Shown here in pieces: positions 45,406-56,172 of a DNA stretch of 64,000 nt. The stretch spans positions 186,001 to 250,000 of the forward strand of contig JAUHYP010000001.1 of NCBI GenBank assembly GCA_030426265.1, written 5' to 3'. The position numbers and the translations under genes were made by a program. Position 1 is the first letter of the stretch; each line of letters starts with the position of its first letter. The DNA comes from Gammaproteobacteria bacterium (GTDB taxonomy: Bacteria > Pseudomonadota > Gammaproteobacteria > Xanthomonadales > SZUA-36). The notes under the pieces are model-generated. The model saw only the letters and a program-made list of their open reading frames with translations, did no database searches and was not told where the DNA came from.

Positions 45406-46488
45406 ATGAAGCGTTGCGTTATGAGCCTGGCGCTCCTGCCGGGCCTTCTCCTTGTTTCCATTCCCCCGCAGCCCGCGGGCGCCCGTGTCACGCCCTACGA
45501 CGGCGACAGCGCCTATGTCGTGGCGCTCGAGGCCACGCCTCCCCGGGAAGTCTTCGAGCCCAGGATCAAGATTCCCGGCGAAGCCATGAACCGGGGCGTC
45601 GAGGGCTGGGTACTGCTGAACTACACCGTTTTGCCCGACGGAACGACCAGCGATGTCGAGATCGTCGAGCGGAGCATCCCGGGGGTTTTCGACGAGTCGG
45701 CCGTCAACGCCGTTCGCGACGCCCGGTACGAGCCGGCCACGCGCGACGGCGTGCCGGTGGAAGCCGACATGCAGATGCAGATCGTGTACTTCTACAAGAC
45801 CGGCACCAACCGGGTCAGCAGCGGTTTCCTGCGCCGCATCCAGGCCGGAAGCCGCGCGCTCGCCAAGGGGGACATCGAGGGCGCGCGGGAGCGCATCGAC
45901 AAGCTGGCCGCCACGCCGCGCCTGAGCCTGGCGGAGGACGCCTACTACCACCTGCTGCTGGCCTCCTACCACGAGAAGCTCGGCGCCTGGGAACAGGCCG
46001 CCGACATGATCGACCGTGCCCTGGTGGTCGCCCACAAGGCGGTGGACCGTGGTTCCCGCGAGTTGATGCTGCGCCAGGCGGTCGAATACCGGGCGCGGGC
46101 GGGGCGTTCCGGTGGTTCCATCGAGGCCTGGGCGGAGCTCACGGACCTGACCGGGCCGTTGCCCGCTGACGACCCCTTGCGCCCCCTGGTCGAGGACATT
46201 CAGGCCCGGATCGAGCAACCCGAGCCCATCGTCAGCGAGGTCGTGCTCGAACCCTGCGGGACCTGCGAAGGTGAGAATCGCTACGCGCTGCACCACCCGC
46301 TGCTGCGCAATCGTTTCACGCTCGACCGGATCGAGGGCGACCTGGAGTCGGCTTCCCTGGCCTGCGGCGATCACCTGGCGCACATCGAGCCGGTGATGGG
46401 CGAGACCTACGAGTTGCCCTCCACGGCGGAACGCTGCGCCCTGCGGCTGGAAGCGCCGGCGCCGATCCGCCTGGAAATCGCGGAGTGA
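45406..46488 (+). CDS. Exported protein with N-terminal TonB-C-like domain and helical repeats
   Basis: 360 aa. Signal peptide (MKRCVMSLALLPGLLLVSIPP) and then, at about residues 45-130, a domain like the C-terminal domain of TonB (FEPRIKIPGEAMNRGVEGWVLLNYTVLPDG, then ESAVNAVRDARYEPATRDG). About 135-260 is helical and TPR-like (SGFLRRIQAGSRALAKGDIEGARERIDKLA; AYYHLLLASYHEKLGAWEQAADMIDRAL). The C-terminal 90 residues include a CGTCEG motif. Unlike true TonB it has no Pro-rich spacer and the domain is not C-terminal, so an energy-transducing role is doubtful. Start: ATG with GAGGA 8 bases upstream. A weak promoter (TTTCGG, TAGAAT at 45351-45356) precedes it. Confidence 0.8.
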   Translation: MKRCVMSLALLPGLLLVSIPPQPAGARVTPYDGDSAYVVALEATPPREVFEPRIKIPGEAMNRGVEGWVLLNYTVLPDGTTSDVEIVERSIPGVFDESAVNAVRDARYEPATRDGVPVEADMQMQIVYFYKTGTNRVSSGFLRRIQAGSRALAKGDIEGARERIDKLAATPRLSLAEDAYYHLLLASYHEKLGAWEQAADMIDRALVVAHKAVDRGSRELMLRQAVEYRARAGRSGGSIEAWAELTDLTGPLPADDPLRPLVEDIQARIEQPEPIVSEVVLEPCGTCEGENRYALHHPLLRNRFTLDRIEGDLESASLACGDHLAHIEPVMGETYELPSTAERCALRLEAPAPIRLEIAE

Positions 46489-46493
46489 TCAAC

Positions 46494-46522
46494 GGTGGCC
46501 GGCCGCAGCCCGGCCGGCCACC
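46494..46522. terminator. Perfect 12-bp hairpin between convergent genes
   Basis: Arms 46494-46505 and 46511-46522 around CAGCC fill the gap between the TonB-C-like gene stop and the peptidase gene stop. No T tract. Confidence 0.6.
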
Positions 46523-46524
46523 CT

Positions 46525-49107
46525 TCAGCTGCAATCCAGTCCGAGTGATCCCGCGAGACGGACCAGGTCGAGCACCTGGCTGCCGGATTGGCCATTGAGC
46601 CGCACCTGGCCGCGCTGGCAACTCTCGAATTCCAGTTCCAGCTGGCCCCAGGGGGAGCGTTCGATCGCGTCGGGCTCGAATCCGGCGTAGTTGCCGCCGG
46701 TCACGTGCTCGACCTCGACCACGATGGTGTCGCCGAAACCGGCCGGCTGGTTCCAGCTGCCGATCAGCCACAGGGGATCGCCCGCAGGGTCGAATCCGTA
46801 GAAATAGACCACGCCCGCGTCCTTTGACACCCGATGTATGGCCAGGCCCTGGCCGTCGGTCACCGGGTCGTACCAGGATCCGGTGATGCCGGTCATGCGA
46901 TCGGGCGGCGTCACCTGGACGGTACTCGGGCTGCAGGGCGAACCCGACACGGTGCCGATCCGCTCGAGCGCCAGTTCCTTCTGGCCGTCATCGCCGAAGA
47001 ATCGGGCCACGGCCTTGAGGCAGTCGTCGACGCGGACCGACATGGCGCCCCAGGACCTGCGCTGGATGGCTTCCGGATCGAACGGCGCGAAATCTCCGCC
47101 GCTCACCCGCTGCATCTCGAACCGCGCGTATTTCCCCCAGTCGAACTCGCTCTCGCTGGTGCCCAGCAACCACAGCTGGCGACCCTGTCGGTCGTAGCCG
47201 TAGTAATAGGCCACGGCCAGTCGTTCGTGCACGGCGTGAATCATGAGGCCTTCCCCGGATGTGGCCGGGTCGTACCAGGAGCCGGTCCACGCTGCGGCTT
47301 CGGAGTCGCATTCGTCCGGGACGCCATCGCCATCGAAGTCTCCGCCGCTGCCTTCGCGATGGCCGCAGGCCGGTTCATCCGGCGGGTCGCCGGGACCGTT
47401 CGAAGGGCTGTCGCGAAAAGTGAAGCGCGCGCTGACGGTCGCGCCGGAATCGCCTTCCGGTCCGATGGGCGTCGCTTCCAGGGTCCGGGTGCCGGCCAGG
47501 CGCAGTTGGGTCACTGCAATGGGGTCACCTCCGTTGTCGCCACCCAGGAAGTAGGGGGCGTCCTGATCCGTGGTGGTGCTGCCGCGAAACCGAAACCGCA
47601 CGCGGTCGACGGCATCGGCCTGGTTGACCCTGGCGCGGACGGAAAGCCTCGGCGGCAGCGAGCCCAGGGAGATGTCCAGGCCGTCCAGGTCGTACAGGGT
47701 CGCGCCCGTGTCGGCGTTGACCAGCAGCAATTGCTCGACTTCGGGGTCCGCGCCCGCCGGCTGGAAGGTGGCGCGGATGAGGGCGTCGCTGTTGCCCATG
47801 GTGAAGGTCGTGACCGGCGAATTCCGGTCATCCAGGCGGCTCCAGTCACCGGTCCAGCGATGGAAGGATTGTCCCGGCGGCGGGTCATCGGCTTCCACCA
47901 GGGTCTCCGTCCCGGAGGCGTACTGTCCGTCGCCGGACCCGTTCACCACTTCGAGATCGAACACCGGCGTGTTCGAGGCGCCCGAGTTGAGCAGCGGTTG
48001 CCAGGGGCACACTTTCGGGCCGCCGGTCAGGGGCTGGTACCAGTTGAGATCGCAGTCGTTGTCGTAGGGCTCCTCGGACAGCATGTTCACGCGAAAGCTG
48101 CTCAGGACCCGGTTGTGAATGGGGCGCCAGACGGAGTCCTCCGCGATCGAGAAGTGCACGTGCGGGCCGGTCGAACTGCCGCCCTGGCAGGTGGCGGTGG
48201 CTTCGTCATCGGCGTAGTTGGCCAGAACCTGGTTTTGCGCGACGTTCGCATTGTTCGCGACCTGGACGTTCTCCAGGTGGTAGTAGTTGGTCACCCAGGT
48301 CTCGCTGGGGTCGATCACGGAAACGCTGCAGGCCGACCAGACCCGGGCGCGGCCGGCATGCGCGGCGGCGACCCAGGCGTCGAAGACTTCCGGGTCGCCC
48401 CACTCGGTGTAACCCAGCTGGAAATCCAGGGCCTGCATGTTTTCCGAATGCGCGCCTCCGCCGCGCCATACCTCGCCCACCGGCCAGGGGAACTGGAAGT
48501 CGATGGGGGCGCCGCGCGGGCCCTCGGACTGGGTTGACGCTGTCGGGGGCGGTGCGATCCGCAATCCGCCGAACCATTGGTCGTGCAGCCGTCGATACTC
48601 CGCCAGTGCCGCGTCAGCGGGAATCTCGCCTCGGCCGATGTACAGGGAGCGCAGGGCGCTTTGGGCGAGTTCATGGACGCCAGGTCGCACAGCCTGCGTG
48701 GACGAGGGGTCCGGCGGGACATGCGCCGCGGACAGGCGCGCGGCCACGGCCATGAGCTGCTCCCGGAACCCGGATTCAGGCGTCAGTCGGCCGAATGGGC
48801 GCTCGAGCCGGTCCCGATTGGCCGGACCGCTCAGCAGGCCGGACTCCTGCTCCATCAGGGTGAGCAGAACCCGGGGGCTGATGTGGTGCCAGGCCGCCCA
48901 GTGACCGATGGCCTCCTCAAAGGGCGAAAGATGCGGGGCGTTTTCGTCCAGCCAGGCGCCGAGGTCGAAGCGCAGCATTTCCCGGGGCGTGAACGCCAGG
49001 GACAAGGCATCGGGTGCGGCGGCCGCCGCGCGTACGGGCGAATGGAAGCCGGCGGCGAGCAACAGCACCGCGGCGAGGATGATGATCCTGGGAGCTTTCG
49101 TACGCAT
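46525..49107 (-). CDS. Large secreted M23 (LasA/beta-lytic-type) metallopeptidase with C-terminal WY-rich modules
   Basis: 860 aa. Signal peptide at residues 1-28, propeptide-like helical region to about 190, and an M23 peptidase domain at about 205-340 with the zinc ligands His220/Asp228 (GAHSENMQALDFQ) and His318 of GPHVHFS, plus His316 and His277 (YYHLEN). A beta-rich region with an InlB-like RWTGDWSRLDD segment follows, then a calcium-binding linker DFDGDGVPDECD. Two tandem modules start GSWYDPATSGEG and GSWYDPVTDGQG. Relatives cleave Gly-rich peptides in peptidoglycan cross-bridges or elastin, often in bacterial predation. The ATG at 49105-49107 is chosen because GGAGG precedes it by 6 bases. 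Confidence 0.85.
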   Translation of the reverse strand: MRTKAPRIIILAAVLLLAAGFHSPVRAAAAAPDALSLAFTPREMLRFDLGAWLDENAPHLSPFEEAIGHWAAWHHISPRVLLTLMEQESGLLSGPANRDRLERPFGRLTPESGFREQLMAVAARLSAAHVPPDPSSTQAVRPGVHELAQSALRSLYIGRGEIPADAALAEYRRLHDQWFGGLRIAPPPTASTQSEGPRGAPIDFQFPWPVGEVWRGGGAHSENMQALDFQLGYTEWGDPEVFDAWVAAAHAGRARVWSACSVSVIDPSETWVTNYYHLENVQVANNANVAQNQVLANYADDEATATCQGGSSTGPHVHFSIAEDSVWRPIHNRVLSSFRVNMLSEEPYDNDCDLNWYQPLTGGPKVCPWQPLLNSGASNTPVFDLEVVNGSGDGQYASGTETLVEADDPPPGQSFHRWTGDWSRLDDRNSPVTTFTMGNSDALIRATFQPAGADPEVEQLLLVNADTGATLYDLDGLDISLGSLPPRLSVRARVNQADAVDRVRFRFRGSTTTDQDAPYFLGGDNGGDPIAVTQLRLAGTRTLEATPIGPEGDSGATVSARFTFRDSPSNGPGDPPDEPACGHREGSGGDFDGDGVPDECDSEAAAWTGSWYDPATSGEGLMIHAVHERLAVAYYYGYDRQGRQLWLLGTSESEFDWGKYARFEMQRVSGGDFAPFDPEAIQRRSWGAMSVRVDDCLKAVARFFGDDGQKELALERIGTVSGSPCSPSTVQVTPPDRMTGITGSWYDPVTDGQGLAIHRVSKDAGVVYFYGFDPAGDPLWLIGSWNQPAGFGDTIVVEVEHVTGGNYAGFEPDAIERSPWGQLELEFESCQRGQVRLNGQSGSQVLDLVRLAGSLGLDCS

Positions 49108-49324
49108 CGAGGCCTCCATTGCCCTGATGATGCAATCCTTGCATGCGCCGCCACGGGGTCTGGCGGCACGGGCGCTTTCCCCTTGTCGGGGCCCGTCGAA
49201 AGCGGCTACAGGGTATCGCGGATACCCCGATCGGGGCAATGTCCGGCGCGAACGCGCTGCGGCGGCCTCGCGAGCGACGCGGGCCCGCGCCGCGCCCGGG
49301 TACGGAACCGAAACGAAAAAACCG

Positions 49325-49353
49325 TTGACATCCTTGGCTGGCTGGGAGATAAC
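49325..49353 (+). promoter_or_regulatory. Promoter of the ilv-leu superoperon
   Basis: Perfect -35 TTGACA (49325-49330), exactly 17 bp spacer, -10 GATAAC (49348-49353). Transcription would begin near 49360, at or next to the leader ATG. The remaining part of 49108-49324 shows no gene. Confidence 0.75.
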
Positions 49354-49359
49354 AACCGC

Positions 49360-49503
49360 ATGTTGATGAAATCACGTCACGAACTGAACGCCGTCCAGCA
49401 GGCCCTGCCCGCTGACGCGCTCCGTGGTGACGTGCATTCCGCACTCCTTCTTGGCCTGGTACTCATTATTCCGACACCAAGCGGGGCGAGCGCGCACATC
49501 TAG
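49360..49503 (+). CDS. Attenuator leader peptide of the branched-chain amino-acid operon
   Basis: 47-codon ORF whose codons 29-37 (49444-49470) encode LLLGLVLII: eight of nine are Leu, Val or Ile. The product ends PTPSGASAHI, like the layout of the E. coli ilvGMEDA leader (BCAA run, then Pro, then a short tail). Because the predicted transcription start is near 49360, translation may begin at the ATG at 49360 (leaderless), the ATG at 49366 or an internal GTG (49432); all keep the control codons. Stalling at these codons leaves GCGGGG (49481-49486) free to form the antiterminator. Confidence 0.85.
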   Translation: MLMKSRHELNAVQQALPADALRGDVHSALLLGLVLIIPTPSGASAHI

Positions 49504-49533
49504 CAAAACGCGACAAGAACAAGCCAACCCCGC
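49481..49533 (+). promoter_or_regulatory. Antiterminator pairing of the ilv-leu attenuator
   Basis: GCGGGG at 49481-49486 inside the leader ORF can pair with CCCCGC at 49528-49533, the left arm of the terminator. A ribosome that reaches the leader stop (49501) would cover the upstream GCGGGG and allow the terminator; one stalled on the Leu/Val/Ile codons would not. Confidence 0.7.
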
Positions 49534-49556
49534 AACCGAAAGGAAGCGGGGTTTTT
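49526..49556 (+). terminator. Attenuator terminator before ilvD
   Basis: AACCCCGC (49526-49533), 12-base loop, GCGGGGTT (49546-49553), then T to 49556. It sits 22 bp after the leader stop codon and 22 bp before ilvD. Confidence 0.88.
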
Positions 49557-49577
49557 CGTTAATGGGCGAGTGAATTC

Positions 49578-51347
49578 ATGACAGACGACAAGAACACGAC
49601 GGAGCGAACACCGGGCGACAGGCCCCTGGCCAGCGACCGCATGAAAGCGGGCGCGGCGCGGGCGCCGGCCCGGGCCATGCTTCGCGCCACCGGCCTGGAC
49701 GACGCGGACATCGCCAAGCCCCTGGTGGCGGTGGTGAACACCTGGAGCGAGGTGACACCCTGCAACTTCCACCTGCGCAAGCTGGCCGAGCCCGTCAAGG
49801 CGGGTATCCGCGAGGCCGGCGGCACGCCCATCGAGTTCAACACGATCGTGGTGACCGACGGCATCTCCATGGGCACTCCGGGCATGCGCGCATCCCTGAT
49901 GTCCCGCGAGACCATCGCCGATTCCATCGAACTGGCGGTCAGCGGACACAGCCTGGACGCCATGGTGCTGCTGGTGGGCTGTGACAAGACCTTGCCCGCC
50001 GCCGCCATGGCCGCGGCGCGCCTGGATGTGCCCTGCGTGATTCTCTACGGCGGCTCCATCATGAAAGGCCGCCTGGGCAACCGCGACCTGTCCATCCAGG
50101 ACGTGTTCGAGGCCGTGGGCGCGCATGCCGCCGGCACCCTGGACGACGACGGCCTGGCCGCCGTTGAAAAGGCCGCCTGTCCCGGCGCCGGCGCCTGCGG
50201 CGGACAGTTCACGGCGAACACCATGGCCATGTCCCTGACGGTCCTGGGCCTCTCGCCCATGGGTGTCAACGACATTCCCGCGGTGCACCCGGACAAGCAC
50301 GCGGCGGCCTTCGAAGTCGGGCGCCAGGTGATGGACGCCCTGGCCGCCGACCGTCGCCCCGGCACCCTGATCACGCAGGACTCCCTGCGCAATGCCGCGG
50401 CCGCCGTCTGCGCCACCGCGGGATCCACCAACGCCGTGCTGCACCTGCTGGCCATTGCCGCGGAGGCCGGCGTGGCCTTCGAACTGGGCGAATGGGACCC
50501 GATCAGCGCCAATACGCCGGTCATTGCCGACCTGAAACCGGGCGGGCGCTACCTGGCCTGCGACCTGTTCGAGGCCGGGGGTGCGGCTGCCGTGATCCGG
50601 CGCCTGGCCGCGGCGGGCAAGATCACCGACACGCCCACCGTTACCGGGCGCAGCCTGTTCACCGAGGCCGGCGAACGCGACGAGCCCGCCGGGCAGGACG
50701 TGGTCGTGGACGTGGCGGGCGCGCTCAAGCCCCGCGGCGGCTTCGGCATCCTGTACGGCAACCTGTCGCCCGAAGGCTGCGTGGTGAAGCTGGCCGGCCA
50801 CGGCAAGATGCACTTCGAAGGCCCGGCGCGGGTCTTCGACGGCGAGGACGCGGCGTTCGCCGCGGTCCAGGCCGGCGCCATCCAGCCCGGGGACGTGGTC
50901 GTGATCCGCTGGGAAGGTCCCCGGGGCGGCCCGGGCATGCGCGAGATGCTGGCGGTCACCGCCGCCATCGCCGGTCGTGGCCTGAGCGACTCGGTGGCCC
51001 TGGTCACCGACGGACGCTTCTCCGGCGCCACCCACGGCTTCATGGTGGGCCACGTGGCCCCGGAAGCGGCCGCGGACGGCCCCATCGCCAGGCTGCGTGA
51101 CGGCGACCCGCTGCGCATCGACGTCGCGACCCAGGAAATCACCGTGCTGGCCGACCTGGACGCCCGCACCCCGGCCCCGGCGCCGGACAAACCAGCGGTC
51201 CATGGCGTGTACGCCAAGTACCGCGCCCTGGTGGGCTCCGCAGCACGCGGCGCCGTCACCGTGCCCGAGGCCGACCTGCCCGCGATTCGCTCCGGGTCCG
51301 CCGCATCGAACACCCCATCCGAAACGAAACAGAGGAAAACCGCATGA
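49578..51347 (+). CDS. ilvD: Dihydroxy-acid dehydratase
   Basis: 589-aa Fe-S enzyme that dehydrates 2,3-dihydroxy-isovalerate and -3-methylvalerate, the third common step of valine and isoleucine synthesis. The three cluster Cys are Cys62 (TPCNFH), Cys135 (VGCDKT) and Cys207 (GACGG); the pattern is of the [2Fe-2S] type. The late block [21 protein letters not shown] has the catalytic Ser. The length is slightly longer than some [2Fe-2S] forms because of a variable C-terminal tail. The stop overlaps the ilvC start (ATGA). First structural gene behind the attenuator. Confidence 0.97.
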   Translation: MTDDKNTTERTPGDRPLASDRMKAGAARAPARAMLRATGLDDADIAKPLVAVVNTWSEVTPCNFHLRKLAEPVKAGIREAGGTPIEFNTIVVTDGISMGTPGMRASLMSRETIADSIELAVSGHSLDAMVLLVGCDKTLPAAAMAAARLDVPCVILYGGSIMKGRLGNRDLSIQDVFEAVGAHAAGTLDDDGLAAVEKAACPGAGACGGQFTANTMAMSLTVLGLSPMGVNDIPAVHPDKHAAAFEVGRQVMDALAADRRPGTLITQDSLRNAAAAVCATAGSTNAVLHLLAIAAEAGVAFELGEWDPISANTPVIADLKPGGRYLACDLFEAGGAAAVIRRLAAAGKITDTPTVTGRSLFTEAGERDEPAGQDVVVDVAGALKPRGGFGILYGNLSPEGCVVKLAGHGKMHFEGPARVFDGEDAAFAAVQAGAIQPGDVVVIRWEGPRGGPGMREMLAVTAAIAGRGLSDSVALVTDGRFSGATHGFMVGHVAPEAAADGPIARLRDGDPLRIDVATQEITVLADLDARTPAPAPDKPAVHGVYAKYRALVGSAARGAVTVPEADLPAIRSGSAASNTPSETKQRKTA

Positions 51348-52378
51348 AACTGCACACCACCGCCGACGTGAAACGCGACGCCCTGGCCGGCAAGACCATC
51401 GCCGTACTGGGCTACGGCTCACAGGGCCGCGCCCACGCCAACAACCTCCGCGACTCCGGTTACGAGGTGATCATCGGCGCCCGCCCGGGCGGCCCTACGG
51501 CGAAAACCGCCGCTGCGGCCGGCTTCGAGGTGCTGTCCTTCGAGGACGCGGCCGAGCGCGCCCAGGTGGTGTGCCTGCTGGTGCCCGACATGGCCCAGCC
51601 GGGCCTGTACCGCAAGATCGCCGACAAGCTGCAGGCCGGCGACACGCTGTTCTTCGCCCACGGGTTCAACATCCACTACGGCGCCATCACGCCGCCGGAG
51701 GACGTGGACGTGATCATGGTCGCGCCCAAGTCCCCGGGCGACCTGGTGCGCCGAGAATTCCAGCAGGGCCGCGGCGTGCCCTGCCTGCGCGCTGTCTACC
51801 AGGACGCCAGCGGCGAGGCCTGGGAGCGGGCGCTGAGCTACGCGCACGGCCTGGGCGGCACCCACGCCGGCGTGCTGGACACCACCTTCGCCGAAGAGAC
51901 CGAAACCGACCTGTTCGGCGAACAGGCGGTGCTCTGCGGCGGCGCGGCCCAGCTGGTCATGCACGGCTTCGACACCCTGGTGGAAGCCGGCTACCAGCCC
52001 GAAGCCGCCTACTTCGAGTGCCTGCACGAGCTGAAGCTGATCGTCGACCTGCTGTACGAGGGCGGCCTGGACAAGATGTACGAGTTCATCTCCGACACGG
52101 CCGCCTACGGCGACCTGGTTTCCGGCCCGCGCATCCTGGACGAGAGCGTCAAGGCGCGCATGAAGGATGTGCTCTCCGACATCCAGGACGGCACCTTCGC
52201 CAAGCGCTGGATGGACGAGCACGCTTCGGGCTCCGGAGGCTTCAAGGCCCTGATGGCGCAGCGCTGCGAGCACCCCATCGAGGACACCGGCCGCAAGCTG
52301 CGCGATCGCATGAGCTGGATCGCCGGCAAGGACGATGCCGGCGAGGCCGCCGGCGACGACAAGACCCTGGCCGCCTGA
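51344..52378 (+). CDS. ilvC: Ketol-acid reductoisomerase (class I)
   Basis: 344-aa NADPH-dependent enzyme converting acetolactate and acetohydroxybutyrate to dihydroxy acids. Motifs: [19 protein letters not shown] (Rossmann fold), the HGFNIHYG and VAPKSPG blocks, and the metal site [15 protein letters not shown] followed by [19 protein letters not shown]. This is the short (class I) form. It overlaps ilvD by 4 bases. A 51-bp gap follows before ilvG. Confidence 0.97.
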   Translation: MKLHTTADVKRDALAGKTIAVLGYGSQGRAHANNLRDSGYEVIIGARPGGPTAKTAAAAGFEVLSFEDAAERAQVVCLLVPDMAQPGLYRKIADKLQAGDTLFFAHGFNIHYGAITPPEDVDVIMVAPKSPGDLVRREFQQGRGVPCLRAVYQDASGEAWERALSYAHGLGGTHAGVLDTTFAEETETDLFGEQAVLCGGAAQLVMHGFDTLVEAGYQPEAAYFECLHELKLIVDLLYEGGLDKMYEFISDTAAYGDLVSGPRILDESVKARMKDVLSDIQDGTFAKRWMDEHASGSGGFKALMAQRCEHPIEDTGRKLRDRMSWIAGKDDAGEAAGDDKTLAA

Positions 52379-52429
52379 GGCGGCCGGGGAAGGCACCAGG
52401 GACACGGATTGACGCCAGGAAACCAGACC

Positions 52430-54196
52430 ATGAGCCTGCTCCAGGAAGAACACGAACAGCGAACGGAAGCGACGGCGGCGCCACGCAATGGCTCCCAGCT
52501 GATGATCGAGGCGCTCAAGCGCAACGGGGTACAGCACATCTTCGGCTACCCCGGCGGCGCCATCATGCCGCTGTACGACGCCCTGGTGGATTCCGGGCTG
52601 ACGCATTTCCTGTGTCGCCACGAGCAGGGCGCCTCCTTCGCCGCCGACGCCTATGGCCGGGTGACCCGCCGGCCGGGCGTGTGCATGGCCACCTCGGGGC
52701 CGGGCGCCACCAACCTGGTGACCGGCATCGCCAACGCCTTCATGGACTCGGTGCCCATGGTGGCCATCACCGGCCAGGTGCCCTCGCCCCTGCAGGGCAC
52801 GGACGCCTTCCAGGAGGTGGACATTTTCGGGATCACCCTGCCGGTCGTGAAGCACAGCTACATCGTGCGTGACGTGGCCGAGATCGGCGCCCTGGTGGAC
52901 GAGGCCTTTCACGTGGCGACCAGCGGTCGCCCGGGTCCCGTGCTGATCGACTTTCCCAAGGACATCTCCGTGCAGATGACGGAGGAGGTGCGGGCGCGTC
53001 CGCGGGAGACCTTCACTGCGCCCGAGCCCGACGCGGCGGCCATCCGGGCCGCTGCGGACATGCTGGCCACGGCGCGCCGGCCGCTGGTGATCGGGGGCGG
53101 CGGCATCGCCATTTCCGACAGTGTCGAGGTGTTCCGCCGCTTCATTCGCCGCTACCAGCTGCCGGTGACCACCACCCTCAAGGCCATGGGCGTGATTCCC
53201 ACGGACGAGGAGGGCTTCCTGGGCATGCTGGGCATGCACGGCAACGAGGCCGCCAACCACGCGGTGCAGAACTGCGACGTGCTGATGGTGGTGGGTGGGC
53301 GCTTCGATGACCGCGTGACCGGAAAACTGAGCCATTTCGCGCCCACGGCCCGCGTCATCCACATGGACATCGACCCGGCGGAGGTGGCCAAGCTGCGTCG
53401 CCCGGACATCGCCATCGTGGGCGAACTGGCCCCGGCGCTGGAAGCGCTGGAGCGTCACGCCGACGAACGTGGTGCGGCGCCCCGTGTTTCGGAGTCCTGG
53501 CATCGCCAGTGCACTGCCTGGCAGAAGGAGTTCGCCTGGCGCTATGACGCGCCGGGGGAAGGCATCTATGCGCCGAAGCTGCTGCGTGACCTGAGCCGTC
53601 ACTCCGACGAGCCGCCGGTGATCGCCTGTGACGTGGGCCAGCACCAGATGTGGGTGGCCCAGCACTGCCGCTTCACCGATCCGCTGCAACACCTGACCTC
53701 CGGCGGCCTGGGCGCCATGGGCTACGGCCTGCCCGCGGCCATCGGCGCCAAGGTCGCGCGCCCCGAGGCCACCGTGGTGGCGGTCTCCGGCGACGGCTCC
53801 TTCATGATGAACGTGCAGGAACTGGCCACCATCAAGCGCTACGGCATCGACGTGCGCATCGTGCTGATCGACAACTCCATGCTCGGCATGGTGCGCCAGT
53901 GGCAGAAGCTGTTCTTCGGCGGCAAGTACTCCGAGGTCGACCTGTCCGACAACCCGGATTTCGCGAAGGTCGCCGAGGCCTTCGGCCTGCGGGCGCGCAC
54001 CATCGAGCGCCCGGACCAGGTCGCCGGCGGGCTGGACTGGCTGCTGTCTCCGGATGGCCCTGCGCTGCTGCACGTGAAGATCGACCCGGAAGAGAACGTC
54101 TGGCCCCTGGTGCCCCCCGGGAGCGCGAACCACCAGATGATGGGCACGGGGCAGGGCAAGCGCAGCAAGGGCCAGTGGGAGGGCCTGATGGAATGA
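52430..54196 (+). CDS. ilvG: Acetolactate synthase large subunit
   Basis: 588-aa ThDP- and FAD-dependent enzyme that makes 2-acetolactate and 2-aceto-2-hydroxybutyrate. Motifs: IFGYPGGAIMPLYDAL, CRHEQGASFAADAYGR (catalytic Glu), SGPGATNLVTGIANA, GMLGMHG, GRFDDRVTGK and the ThDP/Mg site SGDGSFMMNVQELATI. The frame also has a TTG at 52409, but the ATG at 52430 with AGGA 9 bases upstream is preferred. The stop overlaps the small-subunit start (ATGA), the IlvG-IlvM type of arrangement. Confidence 0.96.
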   Translation: MSLLQEEHEQRTEATAAPRNGSQLMIEALKRNGVQHIFGYPGGAIMPLYDALVDSGLTHFLCRHEQGASFAADAYGRVTRRPGVCMATSGPGATNLVTGIANAFMDSVPMVAITGQVPSPLQGTDAFQEVDIFGITLPVVKHSYIVRDVAEIGALVDEAFHVATSGRPGPVLIDFPKDISVQMTEEVRARPRETFTAPEPDAAAIRAAADMLATARRPLVIGGGGIAISDSVEVFRRFIRRYQLPVTTTLKAMGVIPTDEEGFLGMLGMHGNEAANHAVQNCDVLMVVGGRFDDRVTGKLSHFAPTARVIHMDIDPAEVAKLRRPDIAIVGELAPALEALERHADERGAAPRVSESWHRQCTAWQKEFAWRYDAPGEGIYAPKLLRDLSRHSDEPPVIACDVGQHQMWVAQHCRFTDPLQHLTSGGLGAMGYGLPAAIGAKVARPEATVVAVSGDGSFMMNVQELATIKRYGIDVRIVLIDNSMLGMVRQWQKLFFGGKYSEVDLSDNPDFAKVAEAFGLRARTIERPDQVAGGLDWLLSPDGPALLHVKIDPEENVWPLVPPGSANHQMMGTGQGKRSKGQWEGLME

Positions 54197-54525
54197 ACGA
54201 CAGCGACCGGAAACATGCACTGAACATCCAGCTCCGGGCCGCCGAGGGCGCCGTGCTGCGGGCCCTGGGCCTGATTGAGCGCCGCGGATTCCGCCTCGAA
54301 ACGGTGCACGCCGCGGAACCGCAGGGGGACGGGCAGTCCCTGGCCGTGACCGTCATCGGCGAGCGCCCGGCCGACCTGCTCCGGCGCCAGCTCGAGCGCC
54401 TGCATGACGTGCTCTGGGTGGAACTGCCCGGCGCCGACACGGCCTCCGCCGACTGGACGGCGAGAGGCGCCACGAACACACCAGGAACGGGGGCCGTGGC
54501 TCGGTCCGCGGCAAGGAGAAACTGA
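54193..54525 (+). CDS. ilvM: Acetolactate synthase small subunit, IlvM-like
   Basis: 110 aa with a single ACT-like domain (residues about 8-75, HALNIQLRAAEGAVLRALGLIERRGFRLETV and SLAVTVIGERPADLLRRQL), the size class of IlvM rather than the 160-aa IlvH. It stabilises and regulates the catalytic subunit. About 30 low-complexity residues follow the ACT domain and are not seen in E. coli IlvM. The start is coupled to ilvG by an ATGA overlap; leuA follows after 1 bp. Confidence 0.88.
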   Translation: MNDSDRKHALNIQLRAAEGAVLRALGLIERRGFRLETVHAAEPQGDGQSLAVTVIGERPADLLRRQLERLHDVLWVELPGADTASADWTARGATNTPGTGAVARSAARRN

Positions 54526-54526
54526 A

Positions 54527-56134
<1,608 letters not shown>

Positions 56135-56172
56135 CGCGCGGCCCGGAACAAGGACAAAGGGACCCAAAGACC

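Noticed and set aside
48577..49503. Long plus-strand frame running antisense to the peptidase gene into the ilv leader
   Set aside because: The upstream part is a shadow of the M23 gene; only the section after the promoter at 49325-49353 is meaningful as the leader peptide.
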